A stretch of 64,000 nucleotides of DNA from Phyto melanocephala (taxonomy: Eukaryota > Arthropoda > Insecta > Diptera > Rhinophoridae), in NCBI GenBank assembly GCA_941918925.1, contig OW799235.1:34275201-34339200 (forward strand). Reading direction: 5' to 3'. The translations under genes were made by a program, and so were the position numbers. Below, piece by piece: positions 60,600 through 64,000 of this stretch; within the stretch, counting starts at the first letter, position 1; every line of letters begins with the position of its first letter. The notes under the pieces were generated by a model, which saw nothing but the letters and a program-made list of their open reading frames with translations, searched no databases and was not told the DNA's origin.

Positions 60600-61280
60600 T
60601 TTCGAAATTCTTGCTTCGCAGACGTTAAAAATACAAAAAGTACCATAAAAATTCAAAAAAGTACCTTTGTGGTCGCCCATAACATTTTCAGTTTCACCTG
60701 GAGTCAAAAGTCCTTGGTTGTAAGATCCCACCTTCATAAACGTAGAAAATACAAAAAGTACCATAAAAATTCAAAACAGTACCTTTTTGGTCGCCCATAA
60801 CATTTTTGGTCTCACCTAAAATCAATAGTCCTTGATTGTACAATCCTACCTTCGTAAACGTAGAAAATACCAAAAGTACCACAAAAATTCAAAAAAGTAC
60901 CTTTTTTTGGTCGACCATAAGATTTTCGGTCTCACCTTGTATCAATAGCCACTAATTTTAAAATTCTAGCTTCGCAAACGTAGAATATATAAAAAGTACC
61001 ATAAAAATTCAAAAAAGTACCTTTTTGGTCGCCCATAACATTTTAAGTTTCACCTGGAATCAAAAGTTTTTGATTGCACAATCCTACCTTCATCAACGTT
61101 GAAAATACAAAAAGTACCATAAAAATTCAAAAAAGTACCTTTTTGGTCGCCCATAACATTTTTAGTCTAACCTGGAATCAATAGTCCTTTATTTTACAAT
61201 TCTACCTTTATAAACGTAGAAAATACAAAAAGTACCATAGAAAAGCGAAAAGGTACATTTTTGGTCCAAGTTCCAAGTTT
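60600..61280 (-). repeat. Six-unit minisatellite, period 118-120 bp
   Basis: The landmark AGTACCATAAAAATTC begins (at TACC) near 60,641, 60,759, 60,877, 60,997, 61,115 and 61,233. Between landmarks each unit has AAAAAAGTACCTTTTTGGTC, GCCCATAACATTTT, CACCTGGAATCAATAG and TTCATAAACGTAGAAAATAC. Weak open frames on the minus strand are a by-product of the repeat. Confidence 0.9.
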
Positions 61281-62126
61281 AAAATGTTCAAATATCTATG
61301 TAACGAAATATTTTAATAGACATGATTTTAAGTCAGTAAATCTACTCTTTTTTGCATAAACGTAATTATGTTCTAAAAAGTACCAAACTTTTCCCGATTT
61401 TTCCCTTTTCTACCCTGTTATGAATGTGTTTCAATTTTTACTAAATTACATAATTTTTTATGTCTAGTGAAATCCCAATTAAAAATTTTGTGAGAATTAG
61501 CTCTCTAATTAGGAATTACATACATTTTCCGGAATTTTCCCCTTTTTAGTACATTTTTTGTCCCCAAAAATGTTTCCAAAAATTTCACCTAAGTTTTGTC
61601 CATATTCTATTAGGCAATAATAATGATCAAATTTTGTCCCGTTGAATAATATTAGAAAAGTTTCTTTTAAAAAAAAGTACCAAAACAAGGGAAAATTTTT
61701 ACCCCTTATACATGCGAATTTAAAAAAAGTTCCGTATTCCTGTTAATATTTTTTTGCGGACTACTTAAAACAGTTTAAGTTTTTTTCACAGCTATATGCG
61801 TTTGGAAGTTACATAGGGCACCAAAAAAGTACCAAATTACAGTTTTTACCCGTTTTTTCCCCTTAAGGGTTGAAAATTCCAAAAAAGGCCAGATACCTGT
61901 CAGCTTATTTTTTGTGCAAATTACAATACTTTTTTAATTTTATTTATATCATTTTTACTTTAGCAGATATAAGATTACCGATTTTACCCGTTTTTACCCT
62001 TTTTTACCCCCTTAAAGTACGAATTTCCAAAAATCCCTCCTTACTGGAGCTATACGTTGAAAGAGGAAACGATTGTCCAAATTTCATGTCTCTAGCTTTC
62101 TGCGTTTGGGCTGTGCGATGATGAAT

Positions 62127-62156
62127 CAGTCAGTCAGTCAGTCAGTCAGTCAGTCA
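62127..62156 (+). repeat. (CAGT)n microsatellite near the Helitron-like 5' end
   Basis: Seven uninterrupted CAGT units plus a partial one, 23 bases inside the right terminus of the minus-strand Helitron-like element. Confidence 0.9.
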
Positions 62157-62179
62157 CGTTACTCTTTTATATATATAGT

Positions 62180-62322
62180 TATATTCTTTATATTTTATTA
62201 TTATTTTTTTTTAATATTTTTCAATTTTTTTTTAATTTTTATTTTCTTTTATTTTTTTATTATTATTTTTTTTTATTTTTAATATATTTTTTTTGAAATT
62301 TTTTTTTTTGGTATGTTTTTTA
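62180..62322. other. T-rich low-complexity stretch
   Basis: Almost pure T and A, resembling the variable AT tract in the middle of the DINE-1-like copies. It may be the continuation of copy 3 beyond the Helitron insertion. Non-coding. Confidence 0.5.
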
Positions 62323-62369
62323 CATGTATGTATGTATGTATGTATGTATGTATGTATGTATGTATGTAT

Positions 62370-62370
<1 letters not shown>
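62323..62370 (+). repeat. (TGTA)n / (ACAT)n microsatellite
   Basis: About 11-12 units of TGTA, ending exactly where the T-run of the retrotransposon tail begins. Confidence 0.92.
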
Positions 62371-62407
<37 letters not shown>

Positions 62408-64000
62408 TTCGAGCCGGTGGTGTGGAATCTTCATAGATACTAGTGGCCCGTGCCACAAGCATGTACGATTCGCCGTAGCGCCTACGTACTAAACCACACC
62501 CCCTCGATCATCAACGGACATCCCCACGGGACTGCCGCTAGGTATTACTTCGCGGGGGCCGTTGGCATTTACGCCTCCTCCTCGTCGGACCGTCTAGCCC
62601 TTTCCAGCCTTCTTAGGTCCTTAATTATCCGGGAGCACACTCCACTAAAGACCTCCCAGTTTTCCACGTCCTGACACATATGCCGAAGAAACTCCGATGG
62701 ATTCGTCATACCCGAAGTCCACCCCATGTATCTAGGGCATCGGAATACGACATGTTCCGCATTTTCCGCCTCTTCTGGGCATTCTGGGCAGGTTTGGGAA
62801 TTTTCATGGCCAACCCTGTGCAGATATTGCCTAAAAGCGCCATGGTCCGTCATATACTGTGTCAAGTAGAAGTTCACATCCCCAGCCTTCCTATCTATCC
62901 ATACCGCAATATTAGGGATGAGTTTATATGTCCATCGCCCTTTAGTCGATGTATCCCACCTTCTCTGCCATTCTCTGATTGAAAACGATCTTTCCTCTCT
63001 CTTAACTGCAGCTAAATTTATTACTGCCTGGCCTGTCGTTCGCCTATTGTAGATTCTCTGGATCTCCGCCGCCAGTATGTCTATTGGAATCATTGCCGCT
63101 ATGACACAAGCCGCGTCGTCCGATACCGTCTTAAAGGCACTTATTGTCCTGAGCGCGCATAGTCTATGAACCGAGGACATTTTTCTTCTATACTCCTTTA
63201 TCTTCAGAGCCTGTGCCCAAACAGGGGCTGCGTAAAGCAATGTGGAATTGGTAACCGTAGCCAAAAGCCTCCTTCTTGGACCCTTTGGTCCTCCAATATT
63301 AGGTAGTATTCTAGCAATACTCCTTTGAATCATTGCGGCCTTCGCGCACGCGTACTCAATATGAGGCCCAAATTTAAGTCTGTTATCCATCATGACCCCA
63401 AGATATTTGATTGCCGGTTTAGAACATATCTCCTGGTTTCCCACCTTCACCTTCATAAATTCCACTTTTTTCCTACTTGTAATAAGTACTGCTTCAGTCT
63501 TCTGTTCTGCCAGGTTGAGATTCGCCGAATCTAGCCATCTCTGGATCCTCACAATTGCATCGTTTATAGCCGATTCTAATTCCACAATATGTTTCGCTAC
63601 ACTGACAATCACTATGTCATCCGCGAACCCGATTATCCTTGTCGAGCTCGGTAGTTGTGTTCTAAGAACTCCGTCATACATGATATTCCATAGTAGTGGA
63701 CCAAGAACCGATCCCTGTGGAACACCTGAACTAACATCATACATCCGTGGCCCATCGTCCGTTGCGTAGATCAGTTTCCTATTTGAAAAGTAACTATTCA
63801 CTATTCTAATCAGATACTTCGGTGTGTTCAGTCTCTCTAGAGCTGCCATTATGAAATCCCAACTGGCAGAGTTAAACGCGTTTCTAATGTCAAGCGTGAC
63901 AACACCACAGTATTCTTTTGTCCCCCATCTCCAACGTTCTCCTGCTATTGCGCCCGCAGCTGTATCTACTACCCTTTTTATGGCGTCAATCGTGGAGCGT
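62371..64000 (-). mobile_element. R1/Jockey-type non-LTR retrotransposon (LINE), 3' part
   Basis: On the minus strand the element enters from the right edge, encodes the reverse transcriptase protein to 62,569, has about 165 bases of 3' untranslated sequence, and ends in 34 A residues (T-run 62,371-62,404). Its base composition is much closer to 50% GC than the AT-rich surroundings, which fits an inserted element. It lies directly next to an (ACAT)n microsatellite. The 5' part, including the endonuclease and any ORF1, would lie beyond position 64,000. Confidence 0.92.
62569..64000 (-). CDS. Non-LTR retrotransposon reverse transcriptase protein, C-terminal 476 residues (5' end outside window)
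   Basis: The protein copies element RNA into DNA at the nicked target site (target-primed reverse transcription). The frame is open from the window edge, so no start codon is visible; the ATG at 63,849 is internal. Counting from the first codon in the window, RT motif A is VTLDIRNAFNSASW (residues 34-47), with the catalytic Asp in LDI. Motif B is GVPQGSVLGPLLW (92-104) and motif C is GFADDIVIV (124-132) with the catalytic Asp pair. A thumb-like region with IKYLGVMMD follows. Near the C-terminus is a zinc-knuckle-like CPEC...H...C (C404, C407, H416, C421), spaced C-x2-C-x8-H-x4-C, as in R1- and Jockey-clade proteins. The NAFNSASW form of motif A suits the R1 clade best. No stop or frameshift is visible, and the end is at the TAA at 62,569-62,571. 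Confidence 0.93.
   Translation of the reverse strand, partial: RSTIDAIKRVVDTAAGAIAGERWRWGTKEYCGVVTLDIRNAFNSASWDFIMAALERLNTPKYLIRIVNSYFSNRKLIYATDDGPRMYDVSSGVPQGSVLGPLLWNIMYDGVLRTQLPSSTRIIGFADDIVIVSVAKHIVELESAINDAIVRIQRWLDSANLNLAEQKTEAVLITSRKKVEFMKVKVGNQEICSKPAIKYLGVMMDNRLKFGPHIEYACAKAAMIQRSIARILPNIGGPKGPRRRLLATVTNSTLLYAAPVWAQALKIKEYRRKMSSVHRLCALRTISAFKTVSDDAACVIAAMIPIDILAAEIQRIYNRRTTGQAVINLAAVKREERSFSIREWQRRWDTSTKGRWTYKLIPNIAVWIDRKAGDVNFYLTQYMTDHGAFRQYLHRVGHENSQTCPECPEEAENAEHVVFRCPRYMGWTSGMTNPSEFLRHMCQDVENWEVFSGVCSRIIKDLRRLERARRSDEEEA

Larger units (their letters stand above)
58416..62179 (-). mobile_element. Helitron-like non-autonomous element, about 3.76 kb, minus strand
   Basis: Read on the minus strand, the 3' end is at 58,416: a hairpin CGCTA-TCGAAG-TAGCG (58,429-58,444), then GGTTAAATG and CTAG followed by T. 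The 5' end, at 62,179, reads ACTATATATATAAAAGAG after an A, with TC apparently mutated to AC, followed by GTGACTGACTGACTGA and TTCATCATCGCACAGCCCAA. The body consists largely of repeats mentioning AAAAAGTACC and short CCCGTTTTTTCCC blocks. No Rep/helicase frame was seen. The stretch 59,060-60,580 is AT-rich and unrecognised. Confidence 0.7.

Noticed and set aside
60573..60882. Overlapping minus-strand frames of about 62 codons (VLFVFSTF..., VLLVFSTF...)
   Set aside because: They are translations of successive units of the 118-120 bp minisatellite, not genes.
62680..63769. Plus-strand frames of 69-125 codons over the LINE
   Set aside because: Antisense shadows of the intact reverse transcriptase frame.

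Overview
The window is AT-rich, gene-poor repetitive DNA. It suggests a higher dipteran (fly), probably a calyptrate. The best clue is three DINE-1-like (Helentron-associated) elements with the usual fly hallmarks: subterminal inverted repeats ATACCCTTCACA, a 3' hairpin ATTCGGC-CGT-GCCGAAT, a TT target, and a body motif TTTCCGACCCCATAAAGTAT. The species assignment is inference. No ordinary host protein-coding gene, tRNA, rRNA or CRISPR array can be supported.

Positions 1-49,272 are one head-to-tail satellite array of roughly 170 monomers. It is open at the left edge of the window and broken once, by a DINE-1-like insertion at 43,065-43,796. The common monomer is 288 bp. Longer (322-329 bp) and shorter (203, 195 and about 166 bp) classes are interspersed. 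Monomers are arranged in multi-monomer higher-order blocks: a block of about 3 kb recurs at least five times, and there are tandem duplications of 2,513 and 3,271 bp. From about 44 kb to 49.27 kb the monomers become truncated and divergent, as expected at the edge of a homogenised array. Each monomer carries a 12-bp micro-repeat of TGTCA motifs.

Positions 49,273-62,322 are a nest of degenerate transposons in AT-rich DNA without recognisable genes. A 1,035-bp TTAA-flanked piggyBac-like element (50,873-51,907) holds a likely transposase N-terminus remnant. A Helitron-like element (52,480-53,801) is split by a 550-bp internally deleted mariner-like element (52,690-53,239). A second TTAA-flanked piggyBac-like element (54,547-57,449) is itself invaded by a minus-strand DINE-1-like element (54,860-55,665) and a complete A/T-flanked Helitron-like element (55,864-56,720). 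A rearranged DINE-1-like fragment (58,228-58,415) is interrupted by a 3.76-kb minus-strand Helitron-like element (58,416-62,179) whose body is largely minisatellite.

Positions 62,323-64,000 hold the only intact long reading frame: the C-terminal part of the reverse transcriptase protein of an R1/Jockey-type non-LTR retrotransposon on the minus strand. It runs off the right edge. Its poly(A) tail abuts an (ACAT)n microsatellite, which recalls the microsatellite-targeted Waldo-type R1-clade elements.

The parts do not form a pathway. The window reads as the edge of a satellite block, probably heterochromatin, bordering a transposon graveyard.
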